A DNA stretch of 64,000 nucleotides from Thermus sp. 2.9 (lineage in GTDB: Bacteria > Deinococcota > Deinococci > Deinococcales > Thermaceae). The notes beneath the pieces are model-generated. The model saw nothing but the letters and a program-made list of their open reading frames with translations. It made no database searches and was not told the origin of the DNA. A program made the position numbers and the translations under genes. Numbering within the stretch: position 1 is the stretch's first letter; each line of letters starts with the position of its first letter. Location of the stretch: contig NZ_JTJB01000003.1 in NCBI RefSeq assembly GCF_000794385.1, positions 248,001 to 312,000 of the forward strand, written 5' to 3'. Of this stretch, positions 17,758-26,421 are shown piece by piece.

Positions 17758-18162
17758 ATGCTGCCTTCCAAGCTTCAAGCGGCCTTGGACCTCATCCGTT
17801 CCCTCCCCAAGGAGCTCAAGACCGAGGTCCTCTTGGACTACGCCAAGAAGGTCCCTCCACCCCCCCAGGGGGTGGAGCTGGAGCGGGTGCACGAGTGCCA
17901 GACCCCCTTTTTCCTTAAGGCCGAGGTGGAGGGGGGGAAGGTGCGCCTCCACTTCATGGTCCCCGACGAGGCCCCCACGGTGAAGGCCTTCGCCGGGATC
18001 CTGAAGGAGGGCCTCGAGGGCGAACCCCCCGAGGCCGTCCTGGCCGTGCCCCCGTCCTTCTACCGGGGGGCGGGGCTTGAGGAGATCCTCACCCCCCTTA
18101 GGCTTCGGGGCCTGGAGGCGGCGCTTTTGCGCCTACAGGAGCAGGTGCGCCGGGCGCTCTGA
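17758..18162 (+). CDS. sufE: SufE-like sulfur acceptor
   Basis: This 134-residue SufE family protein accepts persulfide sulfur from a cysteine desulfurase such as SufS for Fe-S cluster assembly. The acceptor Cys is in VHECQTPFFLKAEV, corresponding to the conserved G/E-C-Q loop, and LPKELKTEVLLDYAKKVPPPP is the family N-terminal region. TAAGCT, whose TAA is the upstream stop, sits 6 nt before ATG 17758. The stop TGA overlaps the next ATG by one base. No sufS or sufBCD gene is in the window. Confidence 0.88.
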   Translation: MLPSKLQAALDLIRSLPKELKTEVLLDYAKKVPPPPQGVELERVHECQTPFFLKAEVEGGKVRLHFMVPDEAPTVKAFAGILKEGLEGEPPEAVLAVPPSFYRGAGLEEILTPLRLRGLEAALLRLQEQVRRAL

Positions 18163-18695
18163 TGCTTTGGGCCTTCCTTGCGGGGTACGTCCTGGGTGGG
18201 CTTCCGACAGTCTACTGGTTCGGGGCCCTTCGGGGCCGAGCCCCTAGGTCTTTGGACGCCTATGGGGCCCTAAGCCTCATCCCAGGCCTCATGGCCCTCT
18301 TCTTAGACCTCTTCAAGGGAGCCCTTGCCGTGGCCCTTGGGGAGGGGATCGCCGGGAGCCCGGTGGGGGGGCTTTTGGGGGGCATGGGGGCGGTGTGGGG
18401 GCACGCTTTTTCCCCGTGGCTTCTCTTTCGCGGGGGCAAGGCCCTGGCGCCCGGGTTGGGGGTCCTTTTCGCCGTGGATCCCAGGCTCCTTTTAGGAGTT
18501 TTTTTCCTCCTCGCCTTCCTTGCCCTCCTAAGCCGCCGGCCCCACCCTGCCCTGTTGGCCACGGCGCTGGCCGTACCCCTCCTGGCCGCTTGGTTGGGGA
18601 AAACCCCAGCGCACCTTCTTTTCGGCTTGGGGGTGAGCCTTCCGGTGGTCCTGCGCCACCTCGGAGATGAGGCTTACCGGGAACCGAGGGTATAG
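18162..18695 (+). CDS. PlsY-like membrane acyltransferase, degenerate
   Basis: This 177-residue membrane protein has about five segments and resembles PlsY, the acyl-phosphate:glycerol-3-phosphate acyltransferase. Recognisable parts are GYVLGGLPTVYWFG, DLFKGALAVALG and GHAFSPWLLFRGGKALAPGLGV, the last matching the GGKGxAxGxG-type second motif. The first PlsY motif (GSGNxGATN type) is missing, replaced by APRSLDAYGALS, and the third motif is diverged. It may therefore be an inactive or repurposed paralogue. It overlaps sufE by one base (TGATG). Confidence 0.75.
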   Translation: MLWAFLAGYVLGGLPTVYWFGALRGRAPRSLDAYGALSLIPGLMALFLDLFKGALAVALGEGIAGSPVGGLLGGMGAVWGHAFSPWLLFRGGKALAPGLGVLFAVDPRLLLGVFFLLAFLALLSRRPHPALLATALAVPLLAAWLGKTPAHLLFGLGVSLPVVLRHLGDEAYREPRV

Positions 18696-18879
18696 TCTGG
18701 GGAGGTGTGGCTTTCTCCCGCAAACCTGCTCGCCCCGTTTTGGATAGGGCGGGTTTGGGCGAGTTTCGGGAAAAGGGGCCTGCGGTCCACCTAGGTTTTC
18801 CCGCTACCTTCGGAAGCAAGTATGTCCATGGGCCGCTACGGGATGGCTAGCTTTTGGTTTACCCGGCAGGAGATCTGCG
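18691..18879 (+). promoter_or_regulatory. Promoter and structured leader of the second RNB gene
   Basis: TATAGT (18691-18696) in the end of the PlsY-like gene should start an mRNA near 18702, giving about 178 nt of leader, unusual in this leader-poor window. The leader can pair extensively: CTCGCCC with GGGCGAG, CAAACC with GGTTTG, and CGGGAAAA near 18767 with TTTTCCCG near 18796, enclosing GGGGCC and TAGG segments. A short reading frame ATG 18822 to TAG 18890 (MSMGRYGMASFWFTRQEICD and two more residues) overlaps the RNB start and has GGAAG upstream. No known riboswitch motif is recognised. Confidence 0.45.
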
Positions 18880-20676
18880 ATGGCGCTTAGACAAGCCCTC
18901 GTCGTCTACAAAGGCAAGCCCGCTTTGGCTGAGGCAAAGGGGGACCGCCTAGAGCTCACCCTGGCCACGGGGGAGAGGCTCAAGGTGCGCCACAAGGACG
19001 TCCTCCTCCTCCACCCGGGCCCGGCGAGCCTGGCGCTACGGGTGCCGGAAGGGGAGGAGGAGGCGGCCTGGGAGCTCCTCCAGGGGGAGGTGGTGAGCCT
19101 GAAGGAGCTCGCCGAGCTCGTCTACGGGGCCTACACCCCGGAGGCGGCCTACGGGGCCTACCTCCTGGCGCAGCGGGGAGAGCGCTTCGTCCTGGAAGGG
19201 GAAAGGGTGAGGGCCCGCACGGCGGAGGAGCTCGCCGCTTGGCTCCGGGCCCAGCGGGAGAAGGAGGCGCGGGGAAGGGCCTTCCAGGAGGGTGTGGCGA
19301 GGATCAGGGCGGGAAGCCCCGCCCCGGAGGACCGCCCCCTCCTCGCCGAGGTGGAGGCGGTGGCCTGGGGGGAGCGGCGGGAAAGCCCGGTGCTTAAGGC
19401 CCTTGGCCTTCCCGAAACCCCCGAGGCCGCCCACGGCCTCCTCCTGCGGCTTGGCCTTTGGCGGCGGGAAAACCCCCACCCGAGGCGCCTTGGCCTTCCC
19501 CTGGAGGCCCCCCGCCTTTCCCTTCCGCCTTTGCCGGAGGAGGCGCGGGAGGACCTCACCCACCTCCCCGCCTACGCCATAGACGACGAGGGGAGCCAGG
19601 ACCCCGACGACGCCCTTTACGCCGAGCGGGTGGAAGGGGGCTTCCACCTTTTGGTCCACGTGGCGGACGTGGCCGCCCTGGTGGCCCCGGGAAGCCCCTT
19701 GGACCAGGAGGCCCTGCGCCGGGGAGCGAACCTTTACCTGCCCGAGGGCACCGTGCCCATGCTTCCCCTCGAGGCCACGGCCCTTCTGGGCCTCGGCCTG
19801 CAACCCGTCTCTCCCGCCCTCACCTTTGAACTTTGGGTCTCCGAGGAGGGGGAGCTTTTGGAGGAGCGGATTTTCCCCAGCTGGGTGCGGGTGGAGCGGC
19901 TCACCTACGCCGAGGCGGTGGGCCGCCCGGAGCTTGCTCCTTTGCGGGAGGTGGCGGAGGCCTTCCGCGGGCGGCGCCTCGCCCAGGGCGCCCTGGAGAT
20001 CTCCCTCCCCGAGGTGAAGGTGCGGGTGGAGGGGGACGAGATCCGGATCCTTCCCCTCCCGCCCCACGAGAGCCGCATCTGGGTGCGGGAGGCCATGCTC
20101 CTCGCCGGCTACGCCGCCGCCCACCTGGCCTTCAGGGAAGGGCTTTCCTTCCCCTACGCCACCCAGGAGGCCCCAAGCCGCAGGGTGGAGGGGGAGGGGC
20201 TTGCCGCCATGTGGGAGCAGCGGAAGGCCCTGAAGCGGGCCCAGCTCAAGGCCACCCCCGCCCCCCACAAGGGCCTGGGCCTTCCCCTCTACGCCCAGGT
20301 GACGAGCCCCTTGAGGCGCTACCTGGACCTGGTGGCCCACCAGCAGCTCAGGGCCTGGCTCAAGGGGGAGAGGCCCCTTTCCCAAGCGGAACTCCTGGAG
20401 CGGGTGGGGGCGGCGGAGGCGGTGGCCGACCTGGTGCGGGAGGCGGAGCGCAAGAGCAAGCTCCACTGGACCCTCCTGTACCTCAAGGAGAAGGGGTACG
20501 AAGGGGTGGGGGTTTTGGTGGAAAGGCGGGGCGGGCAGGGGGTTTTTCTCCTCCCCGAGCTCGGCCTTTCCGCCCAGGTGGCCTTGCCCAAGCCCCTTCC
20601 CCCAAACGCCGAGGCCCGCCTCCGCTTCCTGGAGGCGGACCTGGCGGGCCTGGAGGCCCGGTTTGCCCTGGTCTAG
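18880..20676 (+). CDS. RNB-domain exoribonuclease, RNase II type
   Basis: This 598-residue protein has a catalytic RNB domain in its C-terminal two thirds. The Asp cluster is AYAIDDEGSQDPDDALYAE near residue 235-253, and the motif TSPLRRYLDLVAHQQLRAWL lies near 475. The N-terminal part (1-230) is not a classic pair of cold-shock domains, and there is only a short C-terminal OB-like tail, so it resembles the RNase II form known from Deinococcus and cyanobacteria rather than RNase R. AGGAG precedes ATG 18880. It directly abuts the convergent icd (TAG-CTA). It is likely a housekeeping exoribonuclease, perhaps self-regulated through its leader. Confidence 0.88.
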   Translation: MALRQALVVYKGKPALAEAKGDRLELTLATGERLKVRHKDVLLLHPGPASLALRVPEGEEEAAWELLQGEVVSLKELAELVYGAYTPEAAYGAYLLAQRGERFVLEGERVRARTAEELAAWLRAQREKEARGRAFQEGVARIRAGSPAPEDRPLLAEVEAVAWGERRESPVLKALGLPETPEAAHGLLLRLGLWRRENPHPRRLGLPLEAPRLSLPPLPEEAREDLTHLPAYAIDDEGSQDPDDALYAERVEGGFHLLVHVADVAALVAPGSPLDQEALRRGANLYLPEGTVPMLPLEATALLGLGLQPVSPALTFELWVSEEGELLEERIFPSWVRVERLTYAEAVGRPELAPLREVAEAFRGRRLAQGALEISLPEVKVRVEGDEIRILPLPPHESRIWVREAMLLAGYAAAHLAFREGLSFPYATQEAPSRRVEGEGLAAMWEQRKALKRAQLKATPAPHKGLGLPLYAQVTSPLRRYLDLVAHQQLRAWLKGERPLSQAELLERVGAAEAVADLVREAERKSKLHWTLLYLKEKGYEGVGVLVERRGGQGVFLLPELGLSAQVALPKPLPPNAEARLRFLEADLAGLEARFALV

Positions 20677-21954
<1,278 letters not shown>

Positions 21955-22014
21955 GGCTACCTCCGGGCCCTAGCATACCGCTAGCCCAGGGGAAAAGTGT
22001 CCTAGACTCTTCCT

Positions 22015-23127
22015 ATGCCCGAGGCCATCGTGGTGGGGGCGGGGATCGTGGGGGCGGCCTGCGCCTACAGGCTGGCCGAGGCGGGGCTAAGGGTCTTGGT
22101 CCTGGAGAAGGAGGCCACCTTCGCCCAGGGGTCCACGGGGAAGAGCGCGGGCGGGGTTAGGGTGCAGTTCTCCGAGCCCTTGAACGTCCTCCTCTCCTAC
22201 CACTCCATTAGGGAGTACCGGGAAATGGCGGAGGCCCGCTACCGCCCCATCGGCTACCTCTTCCTGGTACCGGAGGCCCTGAAGGAAGCCCAGGAAGGGG
22301 CCTTAAAGACGCAGCAGGCCCTTGGGGTGCCCGTGCGGCGGCTGAGCCTGGCGGAGGCGAGGGGCTTCGTGCCCTTCCGGGAGGAGGGCCTGGCCTTCGC
22401 CACCTTCGGGCCCATGGACGGGGTCATTGACCCCCACGGGGCCACGGGCTTTTTCCTGCGGGAGGCCCGGCGGCTTGGGGCGGAGGTGCGCTTCGGGGAG
22501 GCGTTCCTTTCCGCCAGACGGGAAGGGGGGGTGTGGCGGGTGGAGACCCCCTTGGGGCGGTACGAGGCCCCCTACCTGCTCCTCTGCACCGGGGCTTGGA
22601 CGGGGGAGGTGGGGAGGCGGCTCGGGGTGGACCTTCCCGTCCACCCCGCGCGGCGGATGGTCTACGCCACCGCGCCCTTAGGGCACGCCCCCACCTACCC
22701 CCTCACCATTGACCTCGCCACCGGCTTTTACTTCCGCCCCGAGGGGGAAAGGCTTCTTTTCGGCCGCTCCAACCCGGACGAGCCCCCGGGCTTCCGGGAG
22801 GGGGTGGACTGGGCCTGGCTTGGACCAACCTTGGAGGCGGGCCTTTTCCGCTTCCCCTTCCTGGAGGGCCTGGCTTTGGACCGGAGGGCCAGCTGGTTCG
22901 GCTACTACGAGATGACCCCGGACGCCAACCCCATCCTGGGCCCCCTGGAGGAGGGGCTTCTGGTGGCGGCGGGCTTCTCGGGCCACGGGGTGCAGCAGGC
23001 GGCCATGGTGGGGCGGCTCATGGCGGAGGAGATAGCCTACGGGCGGGCGAGGAGCTTGGACCTAAGCCCCTTCCGTCCCCAGCGCTTCCAGGAGGGCCGC
23101 TTTTTGCGGGAGCGGGGCATTGTGTAG
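22015..23127 (+). CDS. FAD-dependent oxidoreductase (DAO family)
   Basis: This 370-residue flavoenzyme of the D-amino acid oxidase/sarcosine oxidase family starts with the FAD dinucleotide-binding motif IVVGAGIVGAACAYRLAEAG and VLVLEK. GSTGKSAGGVR resembles the sarcosine oxidase beta-like or glycine/D-amino acid oxidase groups, and GFSGHGVQQAAMVGRLMAE is the C-terminal FAD-contact helix. The substrate is probably an N-methylated or D-amino acid, but the sequence does not settle it. TAGACT is 6 nt before ATG 22015. A secreted YbjN-like gene follows after 34 nt. Confidence 0.88.
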   Translation: MPEAIVVGAGIVGAACAYRLAEAGLRVLVLEKEATFAQGSTGKSAGGVRVQFSEPLNVLLSYHSIREYREMAEARYRPIGYLFLVPEALKEAQEGALKTQQALGVPVRRLSLAEARGFVPFREEGLAFATFGPMDGVIDPHGATGFFLREARRLGAEVRFGEAFLSARREGGVWRVETPLGRYEAPYLLLCTGAWTGEVGRRLGVDLPVHPARRMVYATAPLGHAPTYPLTIDLATGFYFRPEGERLLFGRSNPDEPPGFREGVDWAWLGPTLEAGLFRFPFLEGLALDRRASWFGYYEMTPDANPILGPLEEGLLVAAGFSGHGVQQAAMVGRLMAEEIAYGRARSLDLSPFRPQRFQEGRFLRERGIV

Positions 23128-23161
23128 GATGAAGGGGCCTTAAGGCGGAAAGGGGTTTGCC

Positions 23162-23611
23162 GTGCGCGGATTGGCTTGGGTGTTATTGGGGTTGGGCCTG
23201 GCCTTGGGCCAGGGGGTGGTGAAGGGCCTCACGGAAAAGGAGCTGGAAGCGGTGCTAAAGGGGGCGGAAATCCCTTATGAGCGCCAAGGCCCAGGGGAGT
23301 ACCGCCTGGAGATGGCGGGGCTTAAGAAGGTCTGGCTCTACCTGGACTTTTGCCAAGAGGAGCGGTGCGGGGTCTTGAGCCTAAGCGCTGGGTTTTCGTT
23401 AGGGGAGTCCTCTTCCCTTGACCTCGTGAACGCTTGGAACCGGGAGCACCGCTTTAGCCGCGCCTACGTGGACGAAGAGGGGGACCTTTGGGTGGAGTCG
23501 GACCTGGACCTCACGGGCGGGGTGAGCCTGGGGGCGGTTACGGCCTTTTTGCGCCTCTTCGCCGAGGAGATCCTTCCTGACTTCATGGACTATATCGGCT
23601 TTAGCCCCTAA
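23162..23611 (+). CDS. Secreted YbjN-like protein
   Basis: This 149-residue protein starts with a signal peptide ([18 protein letters not shown]) and is followed by a YbjN-type domain related to type III secretion chaperone folds: a first strand and helix (LTEKELEAVLKGAEIPYE), a hydrophobic core, and WVESDLDLTGGVSLGAVTAFLRLFAEEI near the end. Two Cys in DFCQEERCG could form a disulphide. GTG 23162 has AAAGGGG upstream and gives a sensible signal peptide. The function is unknown; an envelope role is inferred from the signal sequence. Confidence 0.75.
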   Translation: MRGLAWVLLGLGLALGQGVVKGLTEKELEAVLKGAEIPYERQGPGEYRLEMAGLKKVWLYLDFCQEERCGVLSLSAGFSLGESSSLDLVNAWNREHRFSRAYVDEEGDLWVESDLDLTGGVSLGAVTAFLRLFAEEILPDFMDYIGFSP

Positions 23612-23614
23612 GGC

Positions 23615-23776
23615 CTAGCGGGCGAAGAGGGTGGGGAGTGCCAAAGCGGCGGCCAAGGTGGTGAAGTAGAGCATCAGGCGATGGAGGGCGGTGTTGATTT
23701 TGGTCTTCATCTCCTGCCGCAGGCAGGCGATCTCCTGCCATAGGTTGGTGTTTTCCCTGAACTCGTTTGCAAGACC
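23615..23776 (-). pseudogene. 3' remnant of a coiled-coil/TM protein
   Basis: A minus-strand frame encodes about 53 residues: a helical stretch NEFRENTNLWQEIACLRQEM, then a basic segment, then a C-terminal hydrophobic anchor (LMLYFTTLAAALALPTLFAR) and a stop at 23617-23615. It looks like the C-terminal end of a small coiled-coil membrane protein (DUF1640-like layout). It has no start codon at its 5' end: upstream it meets the TAG stop of the PglL-like gene in the same frame. GC content is high up to about 23760 and drops beyond, suggesting the rest was replaced by the incoming segment. Confidence 0.45.
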
Positions 23777-25161
23777 CTATTTTTCGGCTATCTTCCATGC
23801 AAGGACGGCCAAAGTATAGTGCCAGGGCTCTGTTTGCGGGACTGCGAACCACGTCAGGTAATAGACAAAGAGAGTTGCGAGGCTTACGGCCAGTCCCATC
23901 TTTAGGGGGTCAGGGGCACCTAGTAGCAGCTTGGGTATAGGGGTAAGAAAAAAAGCAGCCACACCATAGCTAAAGGCACGCCAAAAGCCAGTGCTTTGTC
24001 TAACCATGCATTGTGGGCTCGGTCCACATTCGCAAGCTTCTGGAGTGCAACGAGGGTTTCGCCGTATTTTTTCTCGTACGCGGGCAGGCCGCGGGTGTCG
24101 TACTCCAGGAGGTATGTCCTGGACGTCACGGGATCTGCCGGTGCCCAAAGCGGCTTCGCAGTTTTGAGCCTATCTTGCGGTGGCCATCCGTACTCCAAGT
24201 GGAAAAGGGTAAGCTGTTTGCTAAGGGGTATAAGCTCAGTAGCGGTCGCTTGTTGCAAACCACGGGGTCCTAAACCGAAAACGAATGTTTTAGGGTCTTT
24301 GAACAGGACCGAAAGGCCTAAGTTCCACAACTGAATGCGGGTGGCTAGGGTATTGGTGTTTGTAAGATCCTTCGCTGGGGCTGCTATGCGGGGCCAGTAG
24401 GCATGGCTGGCAAAGCTCGTTGCGAGAAGCGTCGCCGATATGAGGGTTAGGCGTCTATCCTTTGCTATTAGGACCAGGAACCCTAACCCCACGGCGAGTG
24501 CTAGGAGGCTACTCCTATTTGAAAGGGAGCCTAAGCCCAGGGCTAGGATAAAGGCGGCGGCAAGCCAGGAGTGACGCTTGTCCTTCATCCAGAGCACCAG
24601 GGCCAAGGGTATGAGCGGCAGGGCCAAGCCAGCGGCCATACCCGGGTTGCCTATGGTTCCTGGGGGACCCTCCATAGCGTAGGGAATGATTGAGTTTATC
24701 GGATCAAGGCCGCTCCTTTGCCAGAGCCATAAGATGGCTTGGTAGGTTCCGGACAGGATAAGGAGGGGAAGGAGTATGTTTTGAAGTAGGTGAGTTTCCA
24801 ACCGGAATAGGGCAAGGGCAAGGAGTAGTACGCTTACCTGGTATATGAGCCCGTCCGTGCGGTTCTCGGGGCCTAGCCAGATGTCTGTGGCTTCGTCGTA
24901 GTGGGGGAGGGCAAGAAGGCATGCGGCCAGGATCCAAATAATTTGGAATAAAACCAGTGTTTTTGGGATCTTGTGGGAAGACAGGCTTAACCAAAGGGGA
25001 GTCGTAAGGGATACCAAGCCGATTAAAAGAAGGAGCTTGGGTGTTATCCATAAACCTTCCTTTCCGGGCAACCCTGCTTGTGGGGGCAGAATGACCCAGG
25101 GGTACAGGGCAATGAGCCAGAAAAAGAACCAAAGGAGTGTTTGCTGACCTCTTCGTTCCAT
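23777..25161 (-). CDS. O-antigen ligase/PglL-like membrane protein, frameshifted
   Basis: This is a polytopic protein with at least ten hydrophobic segments and a large periplasmic loop before AHNAWLDKALAFG, whose His and Asn match the Wzy/WaaL/PglL family active region. The first frame stops at 23920 (413 residues), but a second frame continues the last membrane segment and the C terminus (LTPIPKLLLGAPDPLKMGLA to the end at 23777). The shift falls on a run of seven T (minus strand) at 23948-23954; one extra T gives a 461-residue protein. Codon use is much AT-richer than in neighbours, implying transfer. Position after pilA4 suggests pilin O-glycosylation rather than O-antigen, since Thermus is not known to make LPS. 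Confidence 0.7.
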
Positions 25162-25175
25162 CTTGCTCCTGATTA

Positions 25176-25207
25176 AAGAAAAGGGGTCCGTGCAGGCCCG
25201 GACCCCC
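25176..25207 (-). terminator. Intrinsic terminator after pilA4
   Basis: On the minus strand GGGGTCCG (25206-25199) and CGGACCCC (25190-25183) form a perfect 8-bp stem with an 8-nt loop, followed by TTTTCTTT. It lies 19 nt beyond the pilin stop and just before the PglL-like gene, whose AGGAG ribosome site follows at once. It would trim the abundant pilin mRNA and leave low read-through into the ligase-like gene. Confidence 0.85.
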
Positions 25208-25225
25208 TAACTGCTAGAGGTCTAG

Positions 25226-25573
25226 TTAATAAACTGCGGTGAAGGTCTTACCCGTGACGGTGGTGACCGTGACCGTGTAGCGGCCGTTGGAGTAGTTGAT
25301 TTGGCAGCTCTGCACCCCGTTCGGCAAGGAGGCGGGTGCACCTTCGTTCTGCAAATTCTGGTCAGTGCAGCTGGTTAGGCCGGACAGGTTGGCACCAGCC
25401 GTGTCCGCAGCGGCAATCCAGGTGGCCACGGAGCGGGCGTAAGCCTGCGCGGAGGTTTCAATAGCCCGCCTACGAGCGTTCAGGACGTTGGGGATCAGCA
25501 CCGCAGCCAGGATGGCGATGATGGCGATGACGATCAGAAGCTCAATCAGGGTAAAGCCTTTTGCGTTCCGCAT
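25226..25573 (-). CDS. pilA4: Type IV major pilin, PilA4-type
   Basis: This 115-residue prepilin has the short basic leader MRNAKG, prepilin peptidase cleavage before FTLIELLIVIAIIAILAAVL, Glu5, and the amphipathic spine helix. The globular part is small and Ser/Thr-rich, with two Cys (TSCTDQN and QSCQINY) that can form the D-region disulphide. It is the expected major subunit of the competence/twitching pilus. It is the last gene after the minor pilins but has its own promoter and terminator, which fits high expression. GGAGAAAG precedes the ATG. Confidence 0.95.
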   Translation of the reverse strand: MRNAKGFTLIELLIVIAIIAILAAVLIPNVLNARRRAIETSAQAYARSVATWIAAADTAGANLSGLTSCTDQNLQNEGAPASLPNGVQSCQINYSNGRYTVTVTTVTGKTFTAVY

Positions 25574-25745
25574 ACTTCTTTCTCCTTCAGGGTTTCCGCG
25601 CTTTCATGTATCGCGCGGCCATGAGTGCCTGTTGCCGAAAAGCCCTTTCAACCCATGTACCCTTCTAACCTTTTTTCCTTCCTCTTAACCCTTGTCTCAC
25701 CCCCTTTCAGGCCCTATTCTTGGCGGGGCCCTTTCGCCTTGTCAA
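25574..25745 (-). promoter_or_regulatory. pilA4: pilA4 promoter and 5' leader
   Basis: On the minus strand TTGACA (25745-25740) and AAGAAT (25721-25716) are separated by 18 nt, giving a sigma-70-like promoter and a leader of roughly 135 nt before the pilin ATG. The leader is purine-rich and less GC-rich than the genes. It contains AAAAAAGG and GGTTGAAAGG stretches but no hairpin I regard as convincing. A long leader is exceptional in this window and could carry post-transcriptional control or stabilise the message. Confidence 0.6.
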
Positions 25746-25789
25746 CCCCCCCCTTTTGGGGGGACACCCTTAAGATGACCCAAGGGTGT
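25746..25789 (-). terminator. Double hairpin after the minor pilin operon
   Basis: Two adjacent inverted repeats lie between the last minor pilin stop (25807) and the pilA4 promoter. ACACCCTT (25764-25771) pairs perfectly with AAGGGTGT (25782-25789) across a 10-nt loop. A run of eight C (25746-25753) pairs with six G (25758-25763) across TTTT. No U-tract follows on the minus strand, so termination may be partial or the hairpins may protect the 3' end. Confidence 0.55.
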
Positions 25790-25806
25790 GAAAGCGGTGT
25801 GAAAAC

Positions 25807-26421
25807 CTAGGGGGCGTTCCGGGGGTAGACCCGGAGGGTGTAGGTCTGGGTGGAGGAGGGGACGTAGATGACGCGGCTTCCGTCCTTGGCCTTCAGGCGG
25901 ATATTCAGGGTGACGGAGAGGGGGCTTGGAGAAAGCTGGAAGAAGGGGAGGGTGGGGTCGTTGTCCACCAGGTCCAGGACCACGTAGGGCTGGGCGTTGC
26001 TGTAGGCGGTGGCGGCGCAGGAGAGCCCGCTTAGGCGGTACTCCCGGAGCATCCGGGTGTTGGCGTCGGCCCAGGGGTCTTTGGCTTTGTAGTCGTCGGG
26101 GATGGCGCTTCGGGCCTCCAGCTTGTAGGCGCGGAGGGTGCAACTTCCCCCAGAGGCCTCGGGCACCAGGGCCGCCAGGCAACCGGGCGGGGCGCAGGTA
26201 TTGCCGTTTAGGGTGGCGGAAGCTAGGAGGGTTTGGGCCCCTTGGAGGTTATCCGCCACGTACCCGGCGGCGTCTTTTAGCTCCTCCAGAAGCTGGGCCT
26301 GGAGGCGGGCGGTGCGGTTGCTGGCAAGGGTGCCTTGGGTGAAGGCGAGAAGAAGGGCGGTGAAGATCCCCAAAACGGCCAAGGCCACCAGGATTTCCAA
26401 GAGGGTGAAACCCTTTCTCAT
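25807..26421 (-). CDS. Minor pilin, PilW-like
   Basis: This 204-residue prepilin-like protein has the leader MRKG, then FTLLEILVALAVLGIFTALLLAF with Glu5. The large soluble domain has several Cys (NTCAPPGC, GSCTLRA, GLSCAATA). By its place as third minor pilin it corresponds to the PilA3/PilW position in Thermus competence clusters. Start ATG 26421 overlaps the upstream stop as ATGA, so translation is coupled. It is required in family terms for priming pilus assembly at the inner membrane. Confidence 0.85.
   Translation of the reverse strand: MRKGFTLLEILVALAVLGIFTALLLAFTQGTLASNRTARLQAQLLEELKDAAGYVADNLQGAQTLLASATLNGNTCAPPGCLAALVPEASGGSCTLRAYKLEARSAIPDDYKAKDPWADANTRMLREYRLSGLSCAATAYSNAQPYVVLDLVDNDPTLPFFQLSPSPLSVTLNIRLKAKDGSRVIYVPSSTQTYTLRVYPRNAP

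Noticed and set aside
18702-18865. Possible signal recognition particle RNA, because TTCTCCCGC and CGGGATGGCTAGCT resemble parts of bacterial 4.5S RNA
   Set aside because: The conserved core (GGAAGG-type loop with AGCAG on the opposite strand) is absent, so the likeness is probably coincidental.
23601-23852. Minus-strand open frame of 83 codons overlapping the pseudogene remnant
   Set aside because: Its composition is poor. An alternative frame in the same place gives a convincing coiled coil and membrane anchor, so this frame is a shadow.
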